Source: Actinoplanes subtropicus (GTDB lineage Bacteria; Actinomycetota; Actinomycetes; Mycobacteriales; Micromonosporaceae). Taken from it: a stretch of 38,418 nucleotides of DNA. The notes under the pieces were generated by a model. The model made no database searches, was not told where the DNA came from, and saw only the letters and a program-made list of their open reading frames with translations. Below, in pieces: positions 1 to 10,142 of the stretch; the stretch's first letter is position 1; each line of letters starts with the position of its first letter. Location of the stretch: NCBI RefSeq assembly GCF_000721705.1, contig NZ_JOJL01000061.1:1-38418 (forward strand), given 5' to 3'. A program made the position numbers and the translations under genes.

Positions 1-405
1 GGCACCGAGGGCATGCCCCGGCGGTACGCGGACTACCTGGCGTCGGACGGCTTCACCTTCCTGAACACGTTCTCGACGATCGGCTCGTTCGTCCTCGGCA
101 CCGCCACGCTCCCGTTCATCTACAATGTGTGGAAGTCGTACAAGGCCGGTCTGGTCGTGACCGCCGACGACCCCTGGGGACACGGCAACTCACTCGAGTG
201 GGCCACGTCCACGCCCCCGCCGCTGCGCAACTTCGATCGCATGCCGCGCATCCGCTCGGAACGGCCCGCCTTCGACGCGAAGTTCCCGCACCTGGCGGCC
301 GGCGAACAGTCCCTGGCCGGCCCGCCCGAGGGCGGCGCCCGCCCGCTCACGCACGAGTCCGACGGCGGCGCGACGTACCAGGAGGACCTCAGCACCGGCC
401 ACTGA
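1..405 (+). CDS. ctaD: Cytochrome c oxidase subunit I, C-terminal end (partial)
   Basis: The reading frame is open from the first base and ends at TGA 403-405, so only the last 134 residues are present. It contains a final membrane segment around [20 protein letters not shown] followed by a long hydrophilic tail that includes [19 protein letters not shown]. This WATSTPPP motif, after the last transmembrane helix, is typical of the C-terminus of actinobacterial aa3-type oxidase subunit I (CtaD), the haem-copper terminal oxidase that reduces O2 in the cytoplasmic membrane. The catalytic haem and CuB ligands lie outside the window. It sits about 1.2 kb from the convergent cytochrome bd operon. 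Identification is strong; the gene's total length and neighbours upstream cannot be seen. Confidence 0.9.
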   Translation, partial: GTEGMPRRYADYLASDGFTFLNTFSTIGSFVLGTATLPFIYNVWKSYKAGLVVTADDPWGHGNSLEWATSTPPPLRNFDRMPRIRSERPAFDAKFPHLAAGEQSLAGPPEGGARPLTHESDGGATYQEDLSTGH

Positions 406-528
406 GCGGTGCGAACGGCTCGATTCGAGGCGACGCACGTGCCGGCCACCGGCTACGACTTCGACTGATCGATCGCGGCGATCACCTGGCCGGGCGGCCG
501 TGGCGATCATGCGGCCCGGCGCGGGATC

Positions 529-975
529 ATGCCTGCCATGCATGAGGTGACGGTGACCACGATGGCCGCGCGGCCCACGGCGGTCGTGCCCGCGGTGACC
601 ACGTGGGGCGAGTTCCCCCGGGTCTGGAAGGGCCTGCTCGACCAGGTGTGGGCGGCCCTGCACGCGGCCGGCATCACCCGCGGCTGCCCGAACGTCATGC
701 TCTACCTCGACAACGTCCCGCACGTCGAGATCGGCGTCCTCTACGACGGCCCGCCGCTGGCCGAGCCGGTCGTCGCCTCGGAACTGCCCGCCGGCCGCGT
801 CGCCTCGACCGTGCACCGCGGGCCGTACAGCGGGCTCGGCGCGGCGCACGACGCCGTCAAGACCTGGTGCGCTCGGCACGGCCTGGCCACGACCGGTCCG
901 CGCTGGGAGGTCTACGGCCCGCACCACGACGACCCGGCCCGCCTCGAGGTCGAGGTGTGCTACCTCACGGAATGA
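529..975 (+). CDS. GyrI-like / effector-binding-domain protein
   Basis: This 148-residue soluble protein has the pattern of a stand-alone GyrI-like (AraC effector-binding) domain: an N-terminal strand (EVTVTTMAARPTAVV), a central LYLDNVPHVEIGVLYDGPP segment, the ASTVHRGPYSGLGAAHDAVKTWCARHGL stretch around residues 85-120, and a closing strand WEVYGPHHDDPARLEVEVCYL. Such domains bind small hydrophobic or cationic ligands; here no HTH domain is attached, so a role as ligand-binding or hydrolase-like protein is inferred only. ATG 538 is an in-frame alternative start, three codons on. The 123 bases between the oxidase gene and this gene show no clear terminator. The next gene starts about 30 bases downstream, so the two may be cotranscribed. 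Confidence 0.75.
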   Translation: MPAMHEVTVTTMAARPTAVVPAVTTWGEFPRVWKGLLDQVWAALHAAGITRGCPNVMLYLDNVPHVEIGVLYDGPPLAEPVVASELPAGRVASTVHRGPYSGLGAAHDAVKTWCARHGLATTGPRWEVYGPHHDDPARLEVEVCYLTE

Positions 976-1003
976 GCCCGCCGTGGGCGCGTTGGCACGG
1001 GTT

Positions 1004-1672
1004 ATGACGACTGTGGGATTCATCGGTAGCGGACTGATCGGTGGCACGGTGGCCCGGCTCGCGGTGGCGGCCGGCTACGACGTGGTGGTGAGCAACTCGC
1101 GCGGCCCCGAGACCCTCGCGGAGCTGGTCACCGAGCTGGGCCCGAAGGCCCGCGCCGCCACCGCCGCCGAGGCGGCCGAGGCCGGCGACATCGTGGTGGT
1201 GAGCGTGCCGTTCCACGCGCACACCCAGCTGCCGGTGGCGCAACTGGCCGGCAAGGTGGTGCTGGACACGAACAACTACTACCCGGAGCGGGACGGCGCC
1301 TTCGCCGAGCTCGACGAGGGCAAGCTGACCAGCGCCGAGCTCGAGCAGCGGCAGCTAAGCCCGGCCCGGCTGGTCAAGGTCTTCAACAACATCTTCCACG
1401 GGCACCTGGCCACACTGCCCCGCCCGGCCGGCGACGCCGAGCGCAGCTCGCTGACGATCGCCGGGGACGACGCCGCGGCGAAGCGCACGGCGACCGAGTT
1501 CCTGGACGCGATCGGTTACGACGCGGTGGACGTCGGCCCGCTCGCCGAGAGCTGGCGGGTGGAGCCGGGCCAGCCCGCGTACGGCCCGCCCTACGGCACC
1601 TGGCCGGAGCCGACCGGCACCCCGGCGAGCGCCGAGAAGGTCCGCGCCGCGGTGGCCGCCGCCCGGCGCTGA
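1004..1672 (+). CDS. NADPH-dependent F420 reductase-like oxidoreductase
   Basis: A Rossmann-fold protein of 222 residues beginning MTTVGFIGSGLIGGTVARLA; the GxGxxG-type loop GSGLIGG lies at residues 8-14 and SNSRG follows strand 2, the site that usually reads the NADP 2'-phosphate. DIVVVSVPFHAH and VVLDTNNYYPERDG match the NADPH:F420 oxidoreductase/NADP-oxidoreductase (Fno-like) family, and LVKVFNNIFHGHLATLPRPAGD is a family signature region. The family moves hydride between NADP(H) and F420 or unknown flavin cofactors; the true substrate is not known here. I chose ATG 1004 over in-frame GTG 983 because the Rossmann strand starts immediately after it. Its last 82 bases overlap the 3' end of the convergent cydC. 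Confidence 0.82.
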   Translation: MTTVGFIGSGLIGGTVARLAVAAGYDVVVSNSRGPETLAELVTELGPKARAATAAEAAEAGDIVVVSVPFHAHTQLPVAQLAGKVVLDTNNYYPERDGAFAELDEGKLTSAELEQRQLSPARLVKVFNNIFHGHLATLPRPAGDAERSSLTIAGDDAAAKRTATEFLDAIGYDAVDVGPLAESWRVEPGQPAYGPPYGTWPEPTGTPASAEKVRAAVAAARR

Positions 1673-3273
1673 GGTTCGGCGCCCAGCCGGACGACCCGGT
1701 CGACCAGGGCGGCGATGCCGGGGCGGTGGGTGATCAGCAGGACGGTCCGGTCGGCGGCGGCGGCCAGCAGATCCTCGGTCAGCGCCGCCGCGGTCTCGTC
1801 GTCCAGGTGCTCGGTCGGCTCGTCCAGGATCAGGATCTCGAAGCCGGCCAGCAGCGCCCGGGCGAGCGCGAGCCGCCGGCGCTGACCGCCGGAGAGCGCC
1901 ATGCCGTGCTCCCCCACCGCCGTCTCCAGGCCGTCGGGCAGCGTGTCGACCCAGTCCGCGAGCCGGGCCGAGGCAAGCGCTTTCCGCAATTCGTCGTCGG
2001 TGCCGGCGGGCCGGGCGATCCGCAGGTTGGCGGCGATCGTGGTGTCGAAGAGGTACGCGTCCTCCGGCAGGTAGCCGACCACCCTGCGCACCTCGGCCGG
2101 GTCGAGGGCCCGAAGGTCGACACCGCCGAGCGTGGCCCGGCCGGCGGTCGGGTCGAGGAACCGGACGAGCAGCGCGGCGACGGTGCTCTTGCCCGAGCCG
2201 CTCGGCCCGGTCAGCGCCACCCGGTCCCCCGGCGCCAGGGTCAGCGACACGTCGCGCAGCACCGGCCGCCCGGGCAGCCATCCGGCGTTCACATGGTCGA
2301 GCCGTAAGGTGTGCGGCCCGGCCGGCACGGCAGCCGCCGCGTCGGGCACGGCCACCGGCGAGGGCGCGTCAAGCACCTCGCGCAGCCGCCGCATCGAGGC
2401 CCGGCCGGCGGCGAGACGCTGGGCGGCCACCGGGAGCGCGCCGACCGTCTCGAACACGGCGAGTGGCGTCAGCACGACCACAGCCAGCAACTCCCCGGAC
2501 AACACACCGCCACGCACCGCGACCGCGCCGGCGGCCAGCCCCACGAGCAGTGACATCCCGGTGGCCCCGGTGGTCACCGCCGCCGCGAGCCCGGCCAGGA
2601 CGCCGGATCGCCGCTCGGCGCGGCGCAGTTCGGCCCCGGTCGCGGCGAGGGCGGCCAGCCGGGCCTCGACCGCGCCGTACGCGATCAGGTCGGGCAGCCC
2701 GTGCACCAGGTCGGCGGTCCCGGTCGCCAGCGCGCCCCGCAGCGGGGCGAGCCGCCCGTCGGCCCGCCGCGCCGCCCGCGCCTGCAGCACCGGCACCCCC
2801 ACGCCGACCAGCAGGATCCCGAGCGCGAGGGCCACGCCGGCCGGAATGGACAGAGCACCGACCAGCAGCACCGAGCCGGCGCCGACGAGCAGGGCCACCG
2901 CGTACGGCAGCACGACCCGGGTGAGCAGGTCGAGCACCGCGTCCACGTCGCCGGCCAGCCGCTGCGCGAGGTCCGCGCGGCGGAAACCGGCCAGGCCGGC
3001 CGGGGCGACCTTCGCCAGGTGGGTGAAGACCTTGATCCGGGTACGCCCGAGCGCGCGCAACGCCGCGTCGTGGCCGGCGAGCCGTTCGGCGTAGCGCAGC
3101 ACGCCCCGGCCGATGCCCAAGGCCCGCACCGCCACGATGGCCACCATCAGGTGCAGCACCGGCGGATGCAGAGCGGCCCGCGAGATCAGGAACGCCGAGG
3201 TAGCCATCAGCCCCGCGGCGGCCCCCGCCGCACCCGCCCCGGCCAGCACCGCCAGCAGAAACCGAGCCCTCAT
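1591..3273 (-). CDS. cydC: Cytochrome bd biogenesis ABC transporter subunit CydC
   Basis: A 560-residue ABC half-transporter: six predicted membrane helices in the first ~300 residues (starting [17 protein letters not shown]), then an ATPase domain with Walker [10 protein letters not shown], signature [15 protein letters not shown], Walker [14 protein letters not shown] and switch histidine in LLITHRP. With CydD it forms the heterodimer (known in E. coli to export glutathione/cysteine or handle haem) needed to assemble cytochrome bd oxidase. ATG 3273 overlaps the cydD stop by 4 bases (ATGA), indicating translational coupling. The C-terminal tail after VVRLG is about 30 residues of Ala/Arg-rich sequence that runs antisense over the end of the convergent oxidoreductase gene, stopping at TAG 1593-1591. 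Confidence 0.93.
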   Translation of the reverse strand: MRARFLLAVLAGAGAAGAAAGLMATSAFLISRAALHPPVLHLMVAIVAVRALGIGRGVLRYAERLAGHDAALRALGRTRIKVFTHLAKVAPAGLAGFRRADLAQRLAGDVDAVLDLLTRVVLPYAVALLVGAGSVLLVGALSIPAGVALALGILLVGVGVPVLQARAARRADGRLAPLRGALATGTADLVHGLPDLIAYGAVEARLAALAATGAELRRAERRSGVLAGLAAAVTTGATGMSLLVGLAAGAVAVRGGVLSGELLAVVVLTPLAVFETVGALPVAAQRLAAGRASMRRLREVLDAPSPVAVPDAAAAVPAGPHTLRLDHVNAGWLPGRPVLRDVSLTLAPGDRVALTGPSGSGKSTVAALLVRFLDPTAGRATLGGVDLRALDPAEVRRVVGYLPEDAYLFDTTIAANLRIARPAGTDDELRKALASARLADWVDTLPDGLETAVGEHGMALSGGQRRRLALARALLAGFEILILDEPTEHLDDETAAALTEDLLAAAADRTVLLITHRPGIAALVDRVVRLGAEPQRRAAATAARTFSALAGVPVGSGQVP

Positions 3274-4895
3274 CGCACACCCGCCGGGGTGAGGTCGACG
3301 ACCCGGTCGGCCAGCGCGATCAGCTCCGGCCGGTGCGCCGCCATCAGCACCGTCCGACCGGCGGCGAGCCGCCTGATCGCGCCCATCACCGAGCCGGCCG
3401 TCACCGCGTCGAGGTTGGCCGTCGGCTCGTCCAGCAGCACGATCGGCGCGTCCCGCAGGAAGGCCCGGGCCAGCGCGATCCGCTGCCGCTGCCCGGCCGA
3501 GAGCCCGGCCCCGTCGTCCCCGAGCACGGTGTCGTAGCCGTCCGGCAGGTCGACGACGAAGTGGTGCGCCCCCGCATCCCGGGCCGCCTGGACAATATCC
3601 GACATATCCGGCGAGCCGGCGCCTAATGCGATGTTTGCCCGGATTGTTCCCGCCACCAGATACGGCCGCTGCGGCACCCAGGCGATCGACGAACGCCACG
3701 CCGCGGCGTCGACGGTCGCGAGATCAACACCACCCACCGTGACCCGCCCGGAGTCACCGGACGCGAATCCGAGCAGCACATTCAACGCGGTCGACTTCCC
3801 CGACCCGCTCGGCCCGGTCAGCGCCACGACGGAACCGGGTTCGATGACGGTGGACAGGCGCAGGGCGTCCGCGTCCCGATGACGAACCACCACATCCTCG
3901 AATGCGATCGCCCCGAATGGCACCGGCGCCGAGCCGGACGATGGTGACGCCGACGAAAGGATCTCGAAGGCCGACGACGCCGCGGCCAGCCCCTCGGCGC
4001 TCGCGTGATAGTTCGCCCCCACCTGCCGCAGCGGCAGGTAGGCCTCCGGCGCCAGGATCAGCACCAGCAGCGCCGTCCGCAGATCGAGGTGCCCCGACAC
4101 CAGCCGCAACCCGATCCCCACCGCGACCAGCGCCACCGACAGCGTGGCCAGCAATTCCAGGACCAAGGACGAAAGAAAAGCAATGCGGAGCGTACGCATG
4201 GTCACCCGCCGCTGTTCCTCCCCGACCCGGCGAATGTTCTCGATCTGCGCCCCCGCCCGCCCGAACACCTTGAGCGTCGACAACCCGGCCACCACGTCGA
4301 GGAAATGGTGCGACAGCCGGGCCAGAAGCCGGAACTGCCGCCGGTTGGCGGCCTCGGCGTGCATCCCGGCCAGCGCCATGAACACCGGAATGAGCGGCAG
4401 GGTCACCGCGACGGTCAGCGTCGCCGTCGGATCGGCCGGCGCCAATCGGACCAGCACCACGGCCGGCACCAGGGCCGCCAGCACCAACTGCGGCAGGTAG
4501 CGCGCGAAATAGGCGTCCAGCGCGTCCAGCCCGTGGGTCACCAGCGCGACGAGTTCGCCGGTCGCCGGTCCGCGGCCGGGCCCGAGGGCGGCCGCATGAG
4601 CCAACAGCCGCCCGCGGAGTTCCTGTTTGACGGCGGCCGACGAGTGGACCGCCGCCGTTTCCTGGGCCCAGCCGGCCGCCGCCCGTCCGGCAGTCACCGC
4701 CGCCAATGCGAGCAGCGCCGGCATCAGCGTGGTCACCGTGGCGCCGTCGAGAAAGACCGCGCTGATCCCGTACGCGAGAAGGGACGCCTGCCCGACGATG
4801 AGCACGGCCGACAGCACGCCCAGCGCCACCGTCGCCCCGAGATACCACCGGCTGGCCCGCGCGTACCGCAGCAGCCGGGGATCCAGCGGCCTCAC
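3270..4895 (-). CDS. cydD: Cytochrome bd biogenesis ABC transporter subunit CydD
   Basis: A 541-residue half-transporter starting at GTG 4895 (VRPLDPRLLRYARASRWYL). The membrane domain covers roughly residues 15-310, with the conserved GLSTLKVFGRA coupling region; the ATPase domain has Walker [10 protein letters not shown], a Q-loop in AWVPQRPYL, signature LSAGQRQRIALARA, Walker B PIVLLDEPTANLD and H-loop MAAHRP. It pairs with the adjacent CydC. The GTG start overlaps the cydB stop as GTGA, and its own stop overlaps the cydC start as ATGA, so three genes are tightly coupled. The order cydA-B-D-C is the usual actinobacterial one. Here cydD and cydC are separate genes, whereas some actinomycetes carry a fused CydDC. 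Confidence 0.93.
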   Translation of the reverse strand: MRPLDPRLLRYARASRWYLGATVALGVLSAVLIVGQASLLAYGISAVFLDGATVTTLMPALLALAAVTAGRAAAGWAQETAAVHSSAAVKQELRGRLLAHAAALGPGRGPATGELVALVTHGLDALDAYFARYLPQLVLAALVPAVVLVRLAPADPTATLTVAVTLPLIPVFMALAGMHAEAANRRQFRLLARLSHHFLDVVAGLSTLKVFGRAGAQIENIRRVGEEQRRVTMRTLRIAFLSSLVLELLATLSVALVAVGIGLRLVSGHLDLRTALLVLILAPEAYLPLRQVGANYHASAEGLAAASSAFEILSSASPSSGSAPVPFGAIAFEDVVVRHRDADALRLSTVIEPGSVVALTGPSGSGKSTALNVLLGFASGDSGRVTVGGVDLATVDAAAWRSSIAWVPQRPYLVAGTIRANIALGAGSPDMSDIVQAARDAGAHHFVVDLPDGYDTVLGDDGAGLSAGQRQRIALARAFLRDAPIVLLDEPTANLDAVTAGSVMGAIRRLAAGRTVLMAAHRPELIALADRVVDLTPAGVR

Positions 4896-5887
4896 GCCGG
4901 AATCTTCTCGACCGAGAGGCGCTTGCGGAACACCCAGTACGTCCAGCCCTGGTAAAGCAGCACGATCGGGGTGAAGCACACCGCCACCCAGGTCATCACC
5001 TTGAGCGTGTACGGCGTGGACGACGCATTGTGCACCGTCAAACTGTTGGCGGCCGCGATCGTCGACGGCATGACGTCCGGGAACAGCGTCACGAACAGTC
5101 CGAAGACGGCGAGCACCAGCGTCGCCCCGGTGGCCAGGAACGCCCAGCCCTCGCGCCGCGCCCGGGTCGCCACCGCCGCGCCGCCCAGGCAGAACGCCGC
5201 CGCCACGAAGAGCGCCAGGCCGACCCCGTCGCGGTGCGCGATCGCGGTCCAGGCCAGGAACCCGCCGGCCACCCCGATCGCCGCGGGCGCCAGCCGGGCG
5301 GCGAGCGCGCCGGCCCGTTCCCGCGTCTCGCCGTCGGTCTTGAGGGCGAGGAAAACCGCGCCGTGCAGCACGAAGAGCGTCAGCGTGGTCAGGCCGCCGG
5401 CCAGCGCGTACGGGTTCAGCAGGTCGAAGAACGTGCCGGCATATTCGTGGTGCTCGTCCAGGCGTACACCTCGAATGATGTTTCCGAAGGCCACACCCCA
5501 GAGAACGGCCGGAATCAGCGAGCCCGCGAAAATGCACCGGTCCCAGCGGCGCCGCCAGCGCTCGTCGTCCCGCTTGCCGCGGTATTCGAACGCGACCCCG
5601 CGGACGATCAGCGCCACCAGGATGATCAGCAGCGGCAGGTAGAAGCCCGAGAACAGCGTCGCGTACCACTCCGGAAAGGCGGCGAAGGTGGCGCCGCCGG
5701 CGACCAGCAGCCACACCTCGTTGCCGTCCCAGACCGGGCCGATGGTGTTGATGAGCAGCCGGCGCTCGCGATTGTCCCGGCCCAGCACCGGCAACAGGAT
5801 GCCGACGCCGAAATCGAAGCCCTCGAGGAGGAAATAGCCGGCCCAGAGCACGGCGATGAGCGCGAACCAGACGGTGGTGAGCTCCAT
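4892..5887 (-). CDS. cydB: Cytochrome bd ubiquinol/menaquinol oxidase subunit II
   Basis: A 331-residue multi-pass membrane protein beginning MELTTVWFALIAVLWAGYFLLEGFDFGVG. The motif LLEGFDFGVGILLP and the later INTIGPVWDGNEVWLL segment are diagnostic of CydB. It is the partner of CydA in the high-affinity quinol oxidase that reduces O2 to water without pumping protons and resists NO, cyanide and sulfide. About eight to nine hydrophobic helices can be counted. The ATG at 5887 lies 16 bases after the cydA stop and is preceded by an AGGAGTCG ribosome-binding stretch (complementary strand of 5889-5896). The C-terminus KIPA ends in a TGA that overlaps the GTG of cydD. Confidence 0.95.
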   Translation of the reverse strand: MELTTVWFALIAVLWAGYFLLEGFDFGVGILLPVLGRDNRERRLLINTIGPVWDGNEVWLLVAGGATFAAFPEWYATLFSGFYLPLLIILVALIVRGVAFEYRGKRDDERWRRRWDRCIFAGSLIPAVLWGVAFGNIIRGVRLDEHHEYAGTFFDLLNPYALAGGLTTLTLFVLHGAVFLALKTDGETRERAGALAARLAPAAIGVAGGFLAWTAIAHRDGVGLALFVAAAFCLGGAAVATRARREGWAFLATGATLVLAVFGLFVTLFPDVMPSTIAAANSLTVHNASSTPYTLKVMTWVAVCFTPIVLLYQGWTYWVFRKRLSVEKIPA

Positions 5888-5903
5888 TTGTCGACTCCTG
5901 TGG

Positions 5904-7298
5904 TCAGTACGCGAACGCGAGCGGGCGGTCCGGCGACTCGTCGTCCGAGTCCGGCGGGATCTCGGGCGCACCGGCCCGGGCGTACTTGACGAACAGACCC
6001 ACCTCGACGACGGCGAGAATGCCGTAGAGGACGGTCAGCACAATCAGTGAGATCGCCGCGTCGCCGGTGCTGACCGAGGGTGAGACGCTCTGCGCGGTCT
6101 TGAAGACACCGAAGACGGTCCAAGGCTGGCGGCCCATCTCGGTGAAGATCCAGCCGAACGAGTTGGCGGCGAGCGGGAGGCCGATCGCGATCACCCCGGC
6201 GAGCCAGAGCCAGCGGTTGCGCGGGGTCCGGCCGCCGCGGGTGGACCAGAGGGCGGCCAGCGCGACCAGGGCCGCCAGCCCGCCGAAGCCGATCATCAGC
6301 CGGAACGACCAGTAGGCGACCGGGATGTTCGGCTTGTAGTCGCCGGGACCGTACTTCCGCTCGTACGCACGCTGTAGGTTGTTGATTCCCTCGACGTTCC
6401 CGTCGGGCGTTCCGGTGGCGAGCAGCGACAGTACGTTGGGGATGCGCACGCTGAACACGTCGGCGTCGCCGTTGAGCGTGCCGACCGTGAAGATCGAGAA
6501 GCTGGCCGGCGCGGAGTCGTCCCAGAGCGCCTCGGCCGCGGCCATCTTCATCGGCTGCTGCTCGGTCATCACCCGGGCCTGCGCGTCGCCGGAGACGAAG
6601 ACGGCGACCGCGGAGATCAGCACCACCCAGGCGCCGAGCTTGAGGCCGGGCCGGAACACCTCGGGCTGGTTGTGGCGCTTGAGGTGCCAGGCGCTGACCG
6701 CGAGCAGCACCGCGCCGGCGGTCAGGAAGCAGGCGCTGATCGTGTGCGGGAAGGTCACCAGCGTCGTCGAGTTGGTGAAGACCTGGCCGATGCTCTTCAG
6801 CTCGGCCCGGCCGGCGGCCTGGTTCACCTGGTAGCCGACCGGGTGCTGCATCCACGAGTTGGCCGCGAGGATGAAGTACGCCGAGAGCATCGTCCCGATC
6901 GAGGCCAGCCAGATCGTGGCGAGGTGCACGCGCTGGGGCAGCCGGTCCCAGCCGAAGATCCACAGTCCGAGGAACGTGGACTCCATGAAGAACGCGAGCA
7001 GCCCCTCGATCGCCAGCGGCGCGCCGAAGATGTCGCCGACGAACCGCGAGTAGGCGCTCCAGTTCATGCCGAACTGGAACTCCTGCACGATGCCGGTGAC
7101 CACGCCCATCGTGAAGTTGATCAGGAACAGCTTGCCCCAGAACTTGGTGGCCCGCAGGTAATGCTCGTTGCCGGTCCGCACCCAGGCGGTCTGCAGGCCC
7201 GCCACCAGGGCCGACATGCCGATCGTGATCGGCACGAAGAGGAAGTGGTAGACGGTGGTGATCCCGAACTGCCACCGCGCCAGATCGAGCGTGTCCAC
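5904..7298 (-). CDS. cydA: Cytochrome bd ubiquinol/menaquinol oxidase subunit I
   Basis: 464 residues, starting at GTG 7298 (MDTLDLARWQFGITTVYHF) with an AAAGGA ribosome-binding site just upstream. The haem ligands expected from E. coli CydA are visible: H18 in TTVYHF (b595), H185 in VTFPHTISA and a methionine at about 335 in SFRLMIGFGG (b558 axial ligands). E98 and E106 in the IEGLLAFFMEST helix match the conserved proton/haem d glutamates; K251 and E256 in QPMKMAAAE match the quinol-binding loop, which is the short form; GRQPW follows near residue 385. It leads the cydABDC operon. Its promoter region contains a DosR-like box (7359-7372), so induction at low oxygen or NO is inferred. Confidence 0.96.
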   Translation of the reverse strand: MDTLDLARWQFGITTVYHFLFVPITIGMSALVAGLQTAWVRTGNEHYLRATKFWGKLFLINFTMGVVTGIVQEFQFGMNWSAYSRFVGDIFGAPLAIEGLLAFFMESTFLGLWIFGWDRLPQRVHLATIWLASIGTMLSAYFILAANSWMQHPVGYQVNQAAGRAELKSIGQVFTNSTTLVTFPHTISACFLTAGAVLLAVSAWHLKRHNQPEVFRPGLKLGAWVVLISAVAVFVSGDAQARVMTEQQPMKMAAAEALWDDSAPASFSIFTVGTLNGDADVFSVRIPNVLSLLATGTPDGNVEGINNLQRAYERKYGPGDYKPNIPVAYWSFRLMIGFGGLAALVALAALWSTRGGRTPRNRWLWLAGVIAIGLPLAANSFGWIFTEMGRQPWTVFGVFKTAQSVSPSVSTGDAAISLIVLTVLYGILAVVEVGLFVKYARAGAPEIPPDSDDESPDRPLAFAY

Positions 7299-7358
7299 GG
7301 GCGGGTCCTTTCCACGGGTTCGCCCAGGAGTCTTGCGATCAACCCGGCAGCGGCGGCA

Positions 7359-7372
7359 GGGCCGAAGGTCCC
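7359..7372. promoter_or_regulatory. DosR/DevR-like box between cydA and the sensor kinase gene
   Basis: GGGCCGAAGGTCCC; read on the minus strand it is GGGACCTTCGGCCC, identical to the box at 9141-9154. The GGGAC-N4-GGCCC layout matches the core of the mycobacterial DosR box (GGGACT-N2-AGTCCC, 14 bp) with one changed base in the right half-site. It lies about 60 bases before the cydA start and 82 before the kinase start and could serve either. The site is seen; binding by a DosR-like regulator is inferred. Confidence 0.6.
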
Positions 7373-7442
7373 GTCAGCCGGTTTGGCCACCCGGCGCACC
7401 GCCTCACCCGTGATGGACGGTGTCCGCGATCTTCCGGCCCGA

Positions 7443-9140
<1,698 letters not shown>

Positions 9141-9154
9141 GGGACCTTCGGCCC
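9141..9154 (+). promoter_or_regulatory. DosR/DevR-like box upstream of the first Acg-like gene
   Basis: GGGACCTTCGGCCC begins at the base after the kinase stop codon and ends 37 bases before ATG 9192. It is the exact reverse complement of the box at 7359-7372, and both copies continue with TG in the same orientation. Fourteen bases repeated exactly at two promoters 1.8 kb apart is hard to explain by chance. Confidence 0.65.
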
Positions 9155-9191
9155 TGGGCGCGTGCTGATCCCGTACGCCATCGTTGGTGTC

Positions 9192-10142
9192 ATGACAGCG
9201 CTCGAAGACGCGGCCCGGGCGGCCCAGCACGCACCGTCGGTTTTCAACACCCAGCCGTGGTCCTGGCGGATCACCGGGACCACGATGGAGCTGTTCGCGG
9301 ACCCGGCGCGGCAGCTCGACGCGGTCGACAAGCAGGGGCGGCTGCTGCTGCTCAGCTGTGGTGCGGCGCTGCACCATGCCCGGGTGGCGCTCGCCGCCGC
9401 CGGACGCGCAGTGTCCGTTTCACGAGAGATTTCCGGAAATTTCCTGGCAAGGATTCAGGTCGAGGGTCCGGCCGCCCCCACGATGGTTGATCTTGCGGCG
9501 GCCATTCCCGAGCGGCACAGCGATCGGCGCTCGTTCGGCGGGCAAGCGGTTACCGAGGAGGAGCTGACCACGCTGCGCCGGCTGGTCGAGGCGGAGGGTG
9601 CCTACCTTCATGTGGTACGCCCGGACCAGGTCGCCGAGCTCGGCATCAGCGCCGAGCGGGCCGCCGCCGCCGAGCGCGACGACCCCGCCTACCAGGCCGA
9701 ACTCGCCCGCTGGACCAACCGGCCGGACTTCACCGGCGACGGCGTGCCGCCCGCGGCCGGCGTCCGGCAGGAGCTGCGCCGGGTGCCGATCCGCGACTTC
9801 GACCCGGCCGGTTCCGCCGCGCTGCCCAGCGGGGACGAGCATGACCAGGGCACGGCGTACGTGATCCTGTTCGGTCGTTCGGACACGCCCACCGAGCTGC
9901 TGCGCGGCGGCGAGGCGCTCTCCGCGCTGCTGCTGCGGGCCACCGCCGACGGCCTGTCCACCTCGGTGATCAGCGACGCGATCGAGGTGGAGTGGCCGCG
10001 CACGCTGGTGCGCGGGCTGATCTCCGGCATCGGCGAGCCGTACGTGGTGGTCCGCCTCGGCTACCTGCCGGACGCGCCGCCCCCGCCGCCGACCCCGCGC
10101 CGCGATCCGCGTGACGTGATCACCGTCGTCGAGCAGCAGTGA
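9192..10142 (+). CDS. Acg-like FMN-binding nitroreductase-family protein (first copy)
   Basis: 316 residues starting MTALEDAARAAQHAPSVFNTQPWSW. The APSxxNxQPW motif near the N-terminus, a serine/arginine FMN-phosphate site in ERHSDRRSF and the ATADGLSTSVISDAIE segment near residue 265 match the Acg/Rv3131-type nitroreductase-like family of DosR-regulated mycobacterial proteins. These keep a nitroreductase fold and bind flavin, but no robust enzyme activity is established; flavin storage is one proposal. ATG 9192 is preferred over GTG 9162 because it directly precedes the conserved domain. Its stop overlaps the next gene's GTG (GTGA). A short AT-richer patch near 9415-9460 interrupts otherwise uniform codon use. 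Confidence 0.85.
   Translation: MTALEDAARAAQHAPSVFNTQPWSWRITGTTMELFADPARQLDAVDKQGRLLLLSCGAALHHARVALAAAGRAVSVSREISGNFLARIQVEGPAAPTMVDLAAAIPERHSDRRSFGGQAVTEEELTTLRRLVEAEGAYLHVVRPDQVAELGISAERAAAAERDDPAYQAELARWTNRPDFTGDGVPPAAGVRQELRRVPIRDFDPAGSAALPSGDEHDQGTAYVILFGRSDTPTELLRGGEALSALLLRATADGLSTSVISDAIEVEWPRTLVRGLISGIGEPYVVVRLGYLPDAPPPPPTPRRDPRDVITVVEQQ

Noticed and set aside
9429..9440. Perfect palindrome ATTTCCGGAAAT inside the first Acg-like gene
   Set aside because: It lies within coding sequence in a short AT-richer patch, with no second copy found, and looks like chance.
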